Assembly: GCF_003324485.1 (NCBI RefSeq)
Contig: NZ_QODK01000007.1
Span: 62,001 to 126,000, forward strand
Direction of reading: 5' to 3'
Source of the DNA: Cohaesibacter intestini
Lineage (GTDB): Bacteria; Pseudomonadota; Alphaproteobacteria; Rhizobiales; Cohaesibacteraceae
Length of the DNA stretch: 64,000 nucleotides
Shown: positions 34,902 through 44,493 of the stretch, one piece after another
Layout of the letters: every line of letters begins with the position of its first letter
Numbering within the stretch: the first letter of the stretch is position 1
Made by a program: the position numbers and the translations under genes
Notes under the pieces: generated by a model
Seen by the model: the letters and a program-made list of their open reading frames with translations, nothing else
Told to the model about the DNA's origin: nothing
The model's database searches: none

Positions 34902-35984
34902 ATGCCCCGTCGAGACGATACCGATCCTTATGCAGCCTTTGCACCGTCCCTGCCCAAATCCAAGGGCTGGCAGGCGCGCAGCAAACTGGTGCGGGGCATG
35001 GCCTTTTTTACCTTCACTCTGCTGTTGTCGGGGCTGGTCTTCTGGTTGCTGAATCTGGCATTTGGTCCCACGGATGCCTCGGATACGGCAGGATCGGCCA
35101 ATTCCCCCGTCAAACCAGCCGAGATTGAACAATCGGCAATCAGACATGACGCCCCGAGCCAGACCGAGGCCGAGACCGAAAACGCGCAAGCAGAAGCCCC
35201 ACCTGTCCCCAAGCTACAGGGCCCGGATGCCGGGCAGATCGTTGCCCCGCCTTCACGCAATGTGACCCCGAATTTTCAATTGTCGCCGCTGCATCAGGCC
35301 AAACCCTTGACCCGTGCCGTTGGCAAGGCCTTGCCACCACCACCCAAGCTGCCCCCTTTGCCGCTGATCTTCCGCAAAGTTGGCATTCTGGGTCCGAACA
35401 GGCTGGTTCTGATCACCAAGCAGCGCTCCCAAAGCGTGACCCTGTCGCATGTCACGATCCCGGATCCCAAGGCGCTTTGTTCCTTTGGTGGCCGCAAGGT
35501 GCCCTGCTACAAGATGGGCAAGACGGCGCTCAGCCGTTTCATTCGAGGGCGAGCGGTTGGATGTATCGGCTTGCAGGATGTGCAGGAGCGCACTGCCAAG
35601 GCCGGATCACAGACCGCGCAATGCTTCCTAGGCAGCGGATTGAAAAGCCGTCTGACAGGGGATGAGCAGGCGCGAGTCACCGATCTGGCTGCCTGGATGG
35701 TGCGCTATGGCTGGGTCGTGCCGGACGACGGTCAGTATCAGGAAGAATTGGCCGATGCCAAGCGGCTGAAACGGGGCCTTTATGCCCCTGCCCCGACCGC
35801 CGATGAAATGGAAGCCCTACGGCAGCAACAGGCAGAAAGCGAGGCCTTGGCGCTGGAAATTGACACTTCGGCCGCGGCGACCGTCAAGCAAGGTGAAACA
35901 GCCAAGGAAGACGAGCAAGATTTGTCGCTGTTTTCCGGGGACGTGCTTGCTCCGGATCAGGTTTCCGTGCCGGTGCTGCCATGA
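34902..35984 (+). CDS. Membrane-anchored thermonuclease-like (SNase-fold) protein
   Basis: This 360-residue protein has one N-terminal transmembrane helix (about 33-53), a long Pro/Ala/Gln-rich linker (about 55-170) and an SNase-like OB-fold region (about 190-300). The latter contains PCYKMGKTALSRFIRGRAVGC, the Cys-bearing VQERTAKAG region, and the family-typical ending GWVVPDDGQYQEELADAKRL then GLY. I cannot see a full set of nuclease catalytic Arg/Glu residues, so activity is uncertain. The C-terminal tail is acidic. The topology suggests a periplasmic domain. Confidence 0.65.
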   Translation: MPRRDDTDPYAAFAPSLPKSKGWQARSKLVRGMAFFTFTLLLSGLVFWLLNLAFGPTDASDTAGSANSPVKPAEIEQSAIRHDAPSQTEAETENAQAEAPPVPKLQGPDAGQIVAPPSRNVTPNFQLSPLHQAKPLTRAVGKALPPPPKLPPLPLIFRKVGILGPNRLVLITKQRSQSVTLSHVTIPDPKALCSFGGRKVPCYKMGKTALSRFIRGRAVGCIGLQDVQERTAKAGSQTAQCFLGSGLKSRLTGDEQARVTDLAAWMVRYGWVVPDDGQYQEELADAKRLKRGLYAPAPTADEMEALRQQQAESEALALEIDTSAAATVKQGETAKEDEQDLSLFSGDVLAPDQVSVPVLP

Positions 35985-36092
35985 TTGATGGGCGCGACCT
36001 TGGAGACGTGCGAAATAGAACCCGTTGGCAGGACGAGGCGCGGATGGCCCGCAAGGTAACCCGCTCCGCCTTCGCAGTGAACACCGGCGGGA

Positions 36093-37565
36093 TTAGTTGC
36101 TGGCAGGGGCTGTTGGCCCTTCAAAGGCGATGGGCGGGCGCGTTGTGCACAGGTCCTTGACGTCCGAGGGTTTGGTGCCATCGAGGAACTGGGCCATCAT
36201 TTCGCGCGCGCAAGGGACGCGCGACAGAATGTCGTGGCCCGCATAGGGCACGGTAAAGCGGGACGCATTGGCATAAAGCGCCTCAGTCTTCTTAACCGCA
36301 TCGGGATTGACAATGGTATCAAGCGCGCCATTGAAAATCAGGATCGGCTTCTTCGTTGGCTTGGCCTTGTCCCAGTTCTTGGCCAGCGAGATGCCATGGT
36401 CACTGACCGCATCCAATTCCTTGCAAGCCGCGCGATAGAACAGGACACGCAAGGGCTGGGCCAGATCCTGAGGTGCCTGATCGGCAAGCCTGTCGATTTC
36501 CTCGGCGCAAAGAATGCTGAAATGCACCATCAAGCCAATGCCTTTCATATTTTGCGGCAAAGGCGATGGTGGCGTCCAGACTGCGTCTTTTTCCTGCGCC
36601 TCATCAAGGCTCGCGAGGGTCTTTTCAATGTCGGAAGGCACTTCGCCAACACGATGGCGGGCCAGCAATGCTTGCAGCCGTTTGCGATAAAGATTGGCAT
36701 GGATGCTGGCAGGCAGGGGGTCATCCTGAGGCAGTTTGACATTGTGGATGGCGAAGGGAATGCGCTCCATGTCCCAATAAAGATTGGGGAAGTGGGTGCG
36801 ACAGCCATCCTGTTCGTTGCACAGGTCCAGTGCCGCTTCGACCCGGCTGTAAGGATTCCAATCGAGAAAAACCGTGCCGACAAAGAGCGGACCGTTGAAC
36901 AAGATCCTGTCGATGCCCTTCTCGTCCTTGTCGATCAGGCCCTGCGCCACCCGAGCCCCATAGGAGGTGGCAAGAATGGCCCATTTATCGATTTTGAGCG
37001 CATAGCGCAAGGCGCGATAGTCCTGAACGGCAAAGGCTGTGCTATAGTCAGAGCGCAGGTGGCCATCCAGTTCGGCTTGCTTGACGCATGCAGCCAGTTC
37101 GGGAATGAGGATCTGCTGCTCATCCCTCAAGGCATCCTTGCATCTCAATTGATCGGCCAGCGGACCGGTGCCGCGCTGATCCATCAGGATCAGTTCCCGA
37201 TCCTGCCGAAAGGCCTTGAGATTGCTGGATAATTGTTTTTCCAGAAAGATGGCCGATTGGCCGGGCCCGCCAGCCAGCACCAGCAAGGGGGGCTTGGTCG
37301 CCGCCGCACCGAGCGGCGCAAAGCGCATCACCGGCAATTCCATGGTGCGATTGGAAATGTCATTCCAATCGGCTGGCACATGGAGAATGAAGCAGGCAGC
37401 ATGCTCCCCTTCAATGCGCTCGCCAGGGCAGTCGATCGGTTCAAGCGGGGTGTGGCTGTCTTCCGCCTGCACAGGGCTTTGCAGCCCCCAAAGCAGACAG
37501 GCACCCAGCAACAGAAAAGCCGACAGGTGCTTGAAGACTATCTTGATCCTGTCGGCTTTCATCAT
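36093..37565 (-). CDS. Exported alpha/beta hydrolase, TAP/prolyl aminopeptidase-like (S33)
   Basis: This 490-residue protein begins with a signal peptide (FLLLGACLLWGLQSPVQA) and shows the S33-type fold: LLVLAGGPGQSAIF oxyanion region, LILMDQRGTG, nucleophile elbow ATSYGARVAQ, Asp in FNGALDTIVNPD and His in YAGHDIL. Seven or so Cys residues suggest disulfides in the periplasm. The TAP-like C-terminal domain is consistent with tripeptidyl or prolyl aminopeptidase activity, but esterase activity cannot be excluded. It lies 33 bases downstream of lysK on the same strand. Confidence 0.85.
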   Translation of the reverse strand: MMKADRIKIVFKHLSAFLLLGACLLWGLQSPVQAEDSHTPLEPIDCPGERIEGEHAACFILHVPADWNDISNRTMELPVMRFAPLGAAATKPPLLVLAGGPGQSAIFLEKQLSSNLKAFRQDRELILMDQRGTGPLADQLRCKDALRDEQQILIPELAACVKQAELDGHLRSDYSTAFAVQDYRALRYALKIDKWAILATSYGARVAQGLIDKDEKGIDRILFNGPLFVGTVFLDWNPYSRVEAALDLCNEQDGCRTHFPNLYWDMERIPFAIHNVKLPQDDPLPASIHANLYRKRLQALLARHRVGEVPSDIEKTLASLDEAQEKDAVWTPPSPLPQNMKGIGLMVHFSILCAEEIDRLADQAPQDLAQPLRVLFYRAACKELDAVSDHGISLAKNWDKAKPTKKPILIFNGALDTIVNPDAVKKTEALYANASRFTVPYAGHDILSRVPCAREMMAQFLDGTKPSDVKDLCTTRPPIAFEGPTAPASN

Positions 37566-37598
37566 TTCTATTCCCGGCTTTGGTCAGCGAAAGGCTGA

Positions 37599-39221
37599 TC
37601 AGTTGGTCAGCAAGTCGCCCGCGACGCCTTTCTCGATCAGCGCTCGGGTGTTGTCGACCCCATAGAGCGCGACAAAGGAGCCAAAGCGCGGGCCCTGATC
37701 CTGACCCAGCAAGACCTGATAGAGCGCTTTGAACCAGTCACGCAGATTTTCGAAGCCATGATCCTTGCCCACCGCAAAGACGATGGTCTGCAGGGCCTCG
37801 GCATCGTGGCTTTCGTCGACGTCAGCCAGACGGGCCGCGAGATCGGTCATCGCAGCGGCTTCCTCTGGGGTGGCAGCACGGAAGACCTTCTTGGGCTTGA
37901 CGAAATCCTCAAAGTAACGGATCGCATAACCGACCATCTCATCAAGCTTTGGATGGGTCTCTGCACTCGCACCCGGTGCATAACGGGAGATGAAGCCCCA
38001 GAGCACGTCCTTGTCATGGGCATTGGCCGCGCTCACCAGATTGAGCAACAGGGCAAAAGACAAAGGCATGTTGGCTTTTGGCGGCACGCCGGAATGGATG
38101 TGCCAGCTTGGATTGTTAAGCTGCTTATCGAGCTCTTCCTTCTCGATATTGCCGAGGAAAGTGAAATATTCGTCAACCGCTTTCGGGATCACATCGAAAT
38201 AGAGCTTCTTCGCGGTTTTTGGTTTTTGATACATATAGAGCGACAGGCTTTCCGGTGAGGCATAGGTCAGCCATTCCTCGATCGTCAGGCCGTTGCCTTT
38301 CGATTTGGAAATTTTGGCACCCTTGTCATCGAGGAACAGCTCGTAGGACAGGCTCTCGGGCTGTGGCTTGCCAATGGCGCGACAGATTTTGGTCGACAGT
38401 TTCACACTATCAATCAGGTCCTTGCCGCTCATCTCATAAGCCACATCAAGGGCTGCCCAGCGCATCGCCCAGTCGGCCTTCCACTGGCACTTCACCGCCC
38501 CGCCGGTAACCGGAACCTTGACCTTCTCATTGGTTTCCGGATCGACATAGACCACAGTGCCTTCCGACACGTTGCGTTCAATCATCGGCACCTGCAGCAC
38601 CTTGCCGGTGCGCGGGCAGACCGGCAGGAAGGGCGAATAGGTCGCCTGACGTTCCGCGCCAAGGGTCGGCAGGATGATGCCCATGATCTTGTCATAGACG
38701 TCGAGCATCCGCAGCAGGGTCTCGTCAAACTTGCCCGAGGTGTAATAGTCGGTCGAAGAGGCAAATTCATAATCGAAGCCGAACTGATCGAGGAAGGCGC
38801 AAAGCCGGGCATTGTTATGCTGGGCAAAGCCTACATGGGTGCCGAACGGATCGGGCACACGGGTCAGCGGCATGTCGAGATAGTTGGCCAGCATCTCCTG
38901 TTGCGGCACGTTGGACGGCACCTTGCGGAAGCCGTCCATATCGTCGGAGAAGCAAAGCAGACGGGTTTTCACCTCATCGCGGGTCAGGGCGCGGAAGGCA
39001 GTGCGGACCATCGAGGTGCGGGCCACTTCGCCAAAGGTGCCGATATGCGGCAGGCCGGACGGGCCATAGCCGGTTTCGAACAGCACTTCATCCGGCATGC
39101 CCGACTTCTGGTAGCGTTTGACCAGCTTTCGTGCCTCTTCAAACGGCCAGGCTTTGGACGTTGTGGCTGCATCGACGAGAGCATCGGTCAGCGCGAGCGG
39201 AAGGGCAGTCTGCGAAGTCAT
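37599..39221 (-). CDS. lysK: Lysine--tRNA ligase, class I
   Basis: This 540-residue enzyme is a class I (archaeal-type) LysRS, which replaces the class II enzyme in many alphaproteobacteria. It has the HIGH-equivalent PHIGT in [16 protein letters not shown] and the KMSKS-equivalent KISKSKGNG. An alpha-helical-bundle anticodon-binding domain forms the C-terminal part. It charges tRNA-Lys in the cytoplasm. It begins the minus-strand unit that continues into the exported hydrolase. No other tRNA synthetase is in the window. Confidence 0.95.
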   Translation of the reverse strand: MTSQTALPLALTDALVDAATTSKAWPFEEARKLVKRYQKSGMPDEVLFETGYGPSGLPHIGTFGEVARTSMVRTAFRALTRDEVKTRLLCFSDDMDGFRKVPSNVPQQEMLANYLDMPLTRVPDPFGTHVGFAQHNNARLCAFLDQFGFDYEFASSTDYYTSGKFDETLLRMLDVYDKIMGIILPTLGAERQATYSPFLPVCPRTGKVLQVPMIERNVSEGTVVYVDPETNEKVKVPVTGGAVKCQWKADWAMRWAALDVAYEMSGKDLIDSVKLSTKICRAIGKPQPESLSYELFLDDKGAKISKSKGNGLTIEEWLTYASPESLSLYMYQKPKTAKKLYFDVIPKAVDEYFTFLGNIEKEELDKQLNNPSWHIHSGVPPKANMPLSFALLLNLVSAANAHDKDVLWGFISRYAPGASAETHPKLDEMVGYAIRYFEDFVKPKKVFRAATPEEAAAMTDLAARLADVDESHDAEALQTIVFAVGKDHGFENLRDWFKALYQVLLGQDQGPRFGSFVALYGVDNTRALIEKGVAGDLLTN

Positions 39222-39429
39222 TTTCTATTTCCCTGAAAAGTCCCGGTTGGCGCAGCCATCAATGCAACGCCGTCATAATGGGATTCATAATCGTCTTGAA
39301 AGAACAAACCGCCTGCCCGACCGGCAGACGGCAAGGGCTGTTCTAGCTGATTGAACCCGACAAGGAAAGGCCAATTTGCGGTCCATTCCACCCCCGCACC
39401 CCCAAATCACAATGGAATCAGTGACAGCT

Positions 39430-40041
39430 TCACTGGGGTTTGGGCAAATCGAGATCGGGCGCGGCTTCGATCATTTGGGTGGTCTTGCTTTCGAAATTGT
39501 CCGCCTTCATGTGATAGAAGGCCTTGGCGATGAAGCCCGTATCCGAATTGACCCAGTATTTGTGGTGGTTTTCGGTTTTGAAACTGCCAGATGCACTATA
39601 GGTGCCAGCCACAGTCTCGTGCATCACGCCGTCAAGCTCTTGCTCACCACAGCTTGCATCGCGCGCGGTTTGCAGATTGGCCTGCATTTGCTCTTTGGCT
39701 GCCTTGGCATTGGCAACACTGTCGACATCTCGCACCTTGTCCCAGCTTTGCCCCTTGTCTTTGGAACTATACATCCCGTTGTTATAGGTCAGCGTCCATT
39801 GCATGTTGGCCGGTTCGATCATTTCTGACATCCAATGGCCCGGTTCGGCCTGATAGAAATAGTTTGTCGATGTCATGCCACCGACAATTTCCTGCTCAAC
39901 ATGAATTTTGACAGGCCCGTCTCCATTGCCTTTCACAAGCAACATTTTGAAGCGATCCAAACAGTTATCGGCATGGGCCAGCGCCGGCAAAAGGCTCAAC
40001 AGCGACGTGACAAGGGCAATCTTGGTGGTGGCAACAGACAT
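39430..40041 (-). CDS. Exported protein of unknown function
   Basis: I do not recognise a family. The frame is open from 40341, but the ATG at 40041 precedes a classic signal peptide (TKIALVTSLLSLLPALAHAD), so this start is chosen; the product is 203 residues. The mature part is soluble and beta-rich with many aromatic residues (TNYFYQAEPGHWMSEMI, MQWTLTYNNGMYSS, YSASGSFKTENHHKYW). It has two Cys residues likely to form a disulfide. The strand pattern is reminiscent of LolA/outer-membrane-sorting folds, but that is only an impression. Confidence 0.65.
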   Translation of the reverse strand: MSVATTKIALVTSLLSLLPALAHADNCLDRFKMLLVKGNGDGPVKIHVEQEIVGGMTSTNYFYQAEPGHWMSEMIEPANMQWTLTYNNGMYSSKDKGQSWDKVRDVDSVANAKAAKEQMQANLQTARDASCGEQELDGVMHETVAGTYSASGSFKTENHHKYWVNSDTGFIAKAFYHMKADNFESKTTQMIEAAPDLDLPKPQ

Positions 40042-40306
40042 TGGAATGATCCGTGAATGAATAGAGGCATATGAACTTTTCCGTATTTCCGTCATTTTGC
40101 CAGAATTGCCGTTCTGTGCAAGCGGTTTGCATCTTCGCCGGGGTTCACACTTCTTGGAAAGACAGGCTCTTCTTGGAAATTGCCATGAATAGTGGCAAAA
40201 ATCCTGACTGGCCGCTTGATCCCGTGCGATGTGGTGCCTAAATTCGGAGCTGAGTAATTTTGGTCCGGAACCCTTTTTTTGCCGGGCGCACCTACAGGAA
40301 AATGCA

Positions 40307-40717
40307 ATGACCAAAACCGTTTCTCCCGAAGAAGCCCTCATCTATGTGATGGTTTCCACATCGGCTGCAGACCGGACCATGACCGATTCAGAGCTTTTGA
40401 AAATCGGGGAAGAAGTCCAGACACTGCCGGTTTTCAAGGAATTTGAAGATAGCCGCCTCATTCAGGTGTCCCGCGATTGTTCGGAATTGCTGGCCGAAGG
40501 TGGCATCGATCTGGTCTTGCAGATCGTTCGCGCCAGCCTGCCGGAACGTCTGCGCGAAACCGCTTACGCGCTTGCCGTGGAAGTGGCTGCCGCCGATTTT
40601 CAGGTCGATCAGGACGAGTTGCAGTTCCTGCTTCTGCTGCGCGACGAGCTGGAGCTTGATCGCCTGCATGTGGGGGCGATTGAACACAGCGCGCGGGTTC
40701 GCTACCGTAAGAGATGA
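40307..40717 (+). CDS. TerB-like tellurite resistance family protein
   Basis: This 136-residue all-helical acidic protein matches the TerB fold: SPEEALIYVMVSTSAADRTM at the N-terminus, the metal-binding style acidic helices MTDSELLKIGEEVQ, and VEVAAADFQVDQDELQFLLL. TerB-type proteins bind divalent metals and occur in membrane-linked stress complexes; no ter operon is present. The ATG at 40307 is preceded by AGGAAA six bases earlier. Confidence 0.8.
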   Translation: MTKTVSPEEALIYVMVSTSAADRTMTDSELLKIGEEVQTLPVFKEFEDSRLIQVSRDCSELLAEGGIDLVLQIVRASLPERLRETAYALAVEVAAADFQVDQDELQFLLLLRDELELDRLHVGAIEHSARVRYRKR

Positions 40718-41056
40718 TCAACGATCGCCAATCTCTGGCACATTAACCCTGTCAGAGGCTTTGGTTGCGCATTCCTTGTCAAAATAGACAATATAGGCTA
40801 CAATTATGGCCATATTCTATCGTTTGCGTAAACCAATCAGATTGACATTGCTGGGGGCCCTCTGGGCCCTTTTTCTTTGCCTGCCTTATGCCTGCCGACA
40901 CTCGGACGCTGCCTCTTTCCGGCATGCGTGTCGTTGCGGGCATCCACATTCGGGCAGATGATTTGCCATCTGGCGGCGGTTCCATCTTGCCTTATCTGCC
41001 TTGCGCCTTTAGCAAGAGATCACTTCGTCTTCGACCTGTGTCTGTTGGAGCCTGTC
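40718..41056. other. Spacer between the TerB-like and tdk genes
   Basis: Apart from the intrinsic terminator at 40855-40877 this 339-base region shows nothing I can name. An open frame extending tdk upstream to 40877 has no family support. Confidence 0.45.
40855..40877 (+). terminator. Intrinsic terminator
   Basis: GGGCCC-TCT-GGGCCC is followed by TTTTTCTTT. It lies 138 bases after the TerB-like stop, so that transcript would have a long 3' untranslated region or a separate short RNA ends here. Confidence 0.75.
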
Positions 41057-41686
41057 ATGGCCAAACTCTATTTCACCTATTCTGCGATGAATGCAGGCAA
41101 ATCGACCTTGCTGTTGCAGGCATCCTACAACTATGTGGAACGGGGCATGCGGACGCTGCTTTACACGGCAGCCTTGGACAACCGGACGCGCGTCGGTGAA
41201 ATCTCTTCGCGGATCGGCCTGAAGGCGGAAGCCTTCATCTTTGGCGAAGAAACCAACCTGTTCGACCATGTTACCGGGCAATTTGACGTTGAGAGTGGCA
41301 AGGGAAAGCCCGACTGTCTGTTTTTTGATGAAGCGCAATTTCTGACAGAAGATCAAGTCTGGCATCTGTGTCGGGTGGCGGACGAATTGAAAATTCCGGT
41401 CATGTGTTATGGGCTGCGCACGGATTTTCAGGGCAAGCTGTTTCCCGGCTCGCAGCATTTGCTGGCTTTGGCCGATGAGCTGCGCGAGGCCCGTACCATC
41501 TGCTGGTGTGGCAAGAAGGCCTCGATGGTGGTGCGGATCGACGGCAATGGCAAGGTGATTGAAGAAGGCGAACAGGTGGTGATCGGCGGCGAAGAGGCCT
41601 ATGTCTCGCTCTGTCGCAAGCATTGGGCCGAGAAGGATCTGGGAGACAAGGACCGCTCCGACCCACAAGGCAAGTTCAATCTCTAG
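41057..41686 (+). CDS. tdk: Thymidine kinase
   Basis: This 209-residue enzyme is a TK1-type thymidine kinase: Walker [13 protein letters not shown] at the N-terminus, FFDEAQFL as the Mg-binding/Walker B motif, and a zinc ribbon built from CWCGKKASM and SLCRKHW. The lasso-like loop [16 protein letters not shown] is typical. It salvages thymidine to dTMP. The frame opens upstream, but similarity begins at MAKLYF, and GGAG precedes this ATG by seven bases. Confidence 0.95.
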   Translation: MAKLYFTYSAMNAGKSTLLLQASYNYVERGMRTLLYTAALDNRTRVGEISSRIGLKAEAFIFGEETNLFDHVTGQFDVESGKGKPDCLFFDEAQFLTEDQVWHLCRVADELKIPVMCYGLRTDFQGKLFPGSQHLLALADELREARTICWCGKKASMVVRIDGNGKVIEEGEQVVIGGEEAYVSLCRKHWAEKDLGDKDRSDPQGKFNL

Positions 41687-41847
41687 ATGTTGCCCGCCCT
41701 GAATGACACGGCCTCGCAGGGCACACCCTGCGACATATTATCCCCACTGTCCTTTGACTTGTCCCTATCCCGTTTGTGCCGCAATCCGTCTATAACATTT
41801 GGAAACCCTGATCCCCATTGCTGACGCAGCGGCGTTGGCAGAGCTGC

Positions 41848-42564
41848 ATGCGGCCCGAGCCTTTGAACCGACCGACCTTGACCATCGACCGCCAGGAGAC
41901 GGTTCGCCTGAAGATATGGTATCTCAGGACGGGCCATCTGAGCCTGTGCGTCTCGCTGCTACTGCATGGGCTGGCAGGGCTGGTTTTGCTTTCGATCATG
42001 CCAAAGCTGCTCGAAGATGTGGTGACGATTGACGAGATCGAGGTGGAGATCATCCCGCCGAGTGCCCTACCCAAACCGAGCGGCATTCCACCGCTGGATC
42101 CTCTCGATCAGCCACGCGATCCGGCGGCGGACGCAGCAAGGCGTTTCCAGTCAGGCGATGGCATGATCAGGCCGGAGCAGCTATTGTCTCGCTCGCTATT
42201 GGATGCGCCGGAAAATGCCGAAGGGCGGGCAGCCTATGACAGCATGACCGGCGGCGAACAGCGCGACCAGCTTTGCAATCTCGAAGTGCTCGAACAGATC
42301 AAGGCTCTGGGAAAAGGCCATGTGCCACTTTGGATGAATGCCTTTGCCATCCGCCCGGTGGTCTATGAAGGCAAGCGGATGATTGCCAATGGTGCAGCCT
42401 TCTTTAGCAACGAAAAATGGCATCGGGTCAAGTTTGAATGCGAATTGTCCGACGATGGCAAAAGCATCGTCGATTTCGCCTTCCAGATCGGGGTCATCGT
42501 GCCACGCGACGACTGGGACCGTTATGGTCTGACCCCCGTAAACGGACTGGCTCCCGGCCACTGA
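41848..42564 (+). CDS. DUF930 domain-containing membrane-anchored protein
   Basis: This 238-residue protein has one N-terminal transmembrane helix (LCVSLLLHGLAGLVLLSIMP), a short acidic TonB-like Pro-rich segment (IPPSALPKPSGIPPLDPLDQ) and a C-terminal DUF930 domain. The domain shows CNLEVLEQIK, the GAAFFSNEKWHRVKFECELS strand block and the ending FAFQIGVIVPRDDWDRYGL. The domain occurs in alphaproteobacteria and its function is unknown. The frame extends to a TTG at 41818; the ATG at 41848 is preferred. Confidence 0.75.
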   Translation: MRPEPLNRPTLTIDRQETVRLKIWYLRTGHLSLCVSLLLHGLAGLVLLSIMPKLLEDVVTIDEIEVEIIPPSALPKPSGIPPLDPLDQPRDPAADAARRFQSGDGMIRPEQLLSRSLLDAPENAEGRAAYDSMTGGEQRDQLCNLEVLEQIKALGKGHVPLWMNAFAIRPVVYEGKRMIANGAAFFSNEKWHRVKFECELSDDGKSIVDFAFQIGVIVPRDDWDRYGLTPVNGLAPGH

Positions 42565-42606
42565 TCCCTTATCACAACATGATGCGCCAAACCGATCCCT
42601 CGAGGC

Positions 42607-43431
42607 TTACGCCTCGTCCAGATCCTCGTCTTCGTCATCTTCTGGCTTGTCGAACTCGAAAGTCAGGACCGGTGGATTGGCAGCAAAGCCAGCGGCCAGC
42701 TCAGCCGCATGGAGCATGTTGCTTTTCATGGTGGCTTCGGATTTACCGGTCGGGCCCAGATCGTGGCTGCCATTGGTGATCCATTCCAGCGTCACCTGCT
42801 GCGGCAGATCGATGGCGTCGATCTCGTCCCACCAGCCAAAATCATCGCGCTCACCCTGACAGATAAGGATCGGCAGCAGGCTTTTCTCCAGCGGCTCCAG
42901 ACGCCAATGCTCTGGCTCGGACTTGCCAATCGGATGGAATGGATAGCCGAACACCACAACACCCTTGACCGCCAGATTGAGGTCTTCTTCGTTGGCCAAC
43001 ATCGCGGCAACCCGGCCACCCATGCTCTTGCCACCAATCAGCAGCGGCAGCTCATCCCAGTCCTTGTTCCAGTTTTCGCCCTCAAGCAACTCGTCCACGG
43101 CACGGAAATAATGGTGGGTCCAGCGCTCGGCGCGGCCCGAAGGACGCCTTTTGCCATCGACACGGCGGCGCGCCATATAGGAAAATTCGAAGCGAACGAC
43201 GACAATGCCATTGTCATTGAGCATGGCGGCGATGCGTTCCATGAAGGAAGAATCCATCGGAGCACCTGACCCATGGGCCAGCATCAGCACGGCCTTTGGC
43301 TTTCCTTCCGGCTCGGTGATCAGGAAATCAAAGGGGCTATCGGCAGTGATGGGGCTTGGATTGGAGGTCTGGGGATTGGAGGCCTGGGGAGTGGAGGCCT
43401 GTGCATCGGTGGACTGGTCAGACTCGGTCAT
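42607..43431 (-). CDS. Alpha/beta hydrolase of the KANL3/Tex30-like family
   Basis: This 274-residue protein has an N-terminal low-complexity tail (about residues 5-30) followed by an alpha/beta hydrolase core: LMLAHGSGAPMDSSFM, FEFSYMARRR, the nucleophile elbow LIGGKSMGGRVAAM, LICQGERDDFG and a C-terminal His in TNGSHDLGP. The family is dienelactone-hydrolase-like with unknown physiological substrates. The acidic C-terminus (DEDEDLDEA) is unusual. The frame runs to 43557, but the ATG at 43431 removes an unlikely N-terminus. Confidence 0.82.
   Translation of the reverse strand: MTESDQSTDAQASTPQASNPQTSNPSPITADSPFDFLITEPEGKPKAVLMLAHGSGAPMDSSFMERIAAMLNDNGIVVVRFEFSYMARRRVDGKRRPSGRAERWTHHYFRAVDELLEGENWNKDWDELPLLIGGKSMGGRVAAMLANEEDLNLAVKGVVVFGYPFHPIGKSEPEHWRLEPLEKSLLPILICQGERDDFGWWDEIDAIDLPQQVTLEWITNGSHDLGPTGKSEATMKSNMLHAAELAAGFAANPPVLTFEFDKPEDDEDEDLDEA
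43358..43402 (-). repeat. Three tandem 15-base repeats in the hydrolase N-terminal linker
   Basis: Three copies of a GGATTGGAGGCCTGG-like unit (two or three substitutions) encode repeating Q-A/T-S-N/T-P pentapeptides. The 15-base period keeps the frame if copies are gained or lost. Confidence 0.85.
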
Positions 43432-43658
43432 GGCATTGCGCTCGCTTGAGATCGGTAGGGTGGGCGCCTTCCTATCAGTTTCAAAGGCAAAGTCCAAGCC
43501 TTTTGCACGTTCATATGCGCAGGAAGGGGTCGACAGTGTCACGACAATGTGACGCAATGCCCCATAAATGCCATTTGCCCAAAGGGATTGGGGTCCCTAT
43601 AGATGCATAAAGTTGAATTTATCAATACTGCCTTGGCAGTCAAAAGTGAGCCTTTCCC

Positions 43659-44474
43659 ATGCAGGATACCTTGTTCGTCGCCTTCGGTCTTGATGACAAC
43701 CAGATGCGGCTGGCCATTTTCCTTGGCACCTTCCTTGTTATGGCGCTGTTGGAGTGGGTTTTGCCAAAACGTGACAAGGCTCTGCCGACGGGGCGCCGCT
43801 GGCTAACCAATTGGGGCATTGTGATCCTCGACAGTGTCTTGGTGCGGCTGGTGATGCCGATCCTGCCCATCGGGGTGGCGCTTTATGCCGGTGAACAGGG
43901 GTGGGGATTGCTCAACTGGCTGACCATTCCGGGCTGGCTCAGCATTCTGATTGCTTTTGTTGTGCTCGATTTCGCCATCTGGCTACAGCATCTGATTTCC
44001 CATGTGGTGCCGATTTTCTGGCGGCTGCATCAGGTGCATCATGCGGATCGGGACATCGACGTCTCGACGGCGCTGAGATTTCATCCGATTGAAATCCTGC
44101 TGTCGCTGGTCTGGAAATTTGGCTGGGTGCTGTTGCTGGGCGCTCCGGCTTTGGCCGTGTTTTTGTTCGAAGCGGTGCTGAATGCGGCCGCTTTGTTCAA
44201 TCATGCCAATGTGAAGCTGCCTGTCGGGCTGGATCGCCTGTTGCGACTGGTGGTGGTGACGCCGGACATGCATCGGGTGCATCATTCGGTGGTACCGCAA
44301 GAGACCAACTCAAATTACGGTTTCAATCTCTCGATCTGGGATCGGCTGTTCGGCACCTATATTGCCCAGCCACAAGCCGGGCATGATGCCATGGTGATTG
44401 GTCTCAATCCCTATCAGAGCGACAAGCCGGGACAGTTCATCTGGTCGATCCTGTTGCCCTTCCGCAATCGGTAA
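43659..44474 (+). CDS. Sterol desaturase/fatty acid hydroxylase superfamily protein
   Basis: This 271-residue membrane protein has four or five hydrophobic segments and the di-iron histidine boxes of the fatty acid hydroxylase superfamily: HLISH, HQVHH and HRVHH, with a further His in FNHANV. Such enzymes hydroxylate or desaturate lipids at the membrane; the substrate here (for example a fatty acid, hopanoid or carotenoid) cannot be deduced. It converges on the solute-binding protein gene with only 19 bases between the stops. Confidence 0.9.
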   Translation: MQDTLFVAFGLDDNQMRLAIFLGTFLVMALLEWVLPKRDKALPTGRRWLTNWGIVILDSVLVRLVMPILPIGVALYAGEQGWGLLNWLTIPGWLSILIAFVVLDFAIWLQHLISHVVPIFWRLHQVHHADRDIDVSTALRFHPIEILLSLVWKFGWVLLLGAPALAVFLFEAVLNAAALFNHANVKLPVGLDRLLRLVVVTPDMHRVHHSVVPQETNSNYGFNLSIWDRLFGTYIAQPQAGHDAMVIGLNPYQSDKPGQFIWSILLPFRNR

Positions 44475-44493
44475 CCCGGAAAGACGGCAAGGC

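Noticed and set aside
41714-41733. 8-bp hairpin after tdk as a terminator
   Set aside because: The stem is perfect but no T run follows on either strand, so termination is not supported.
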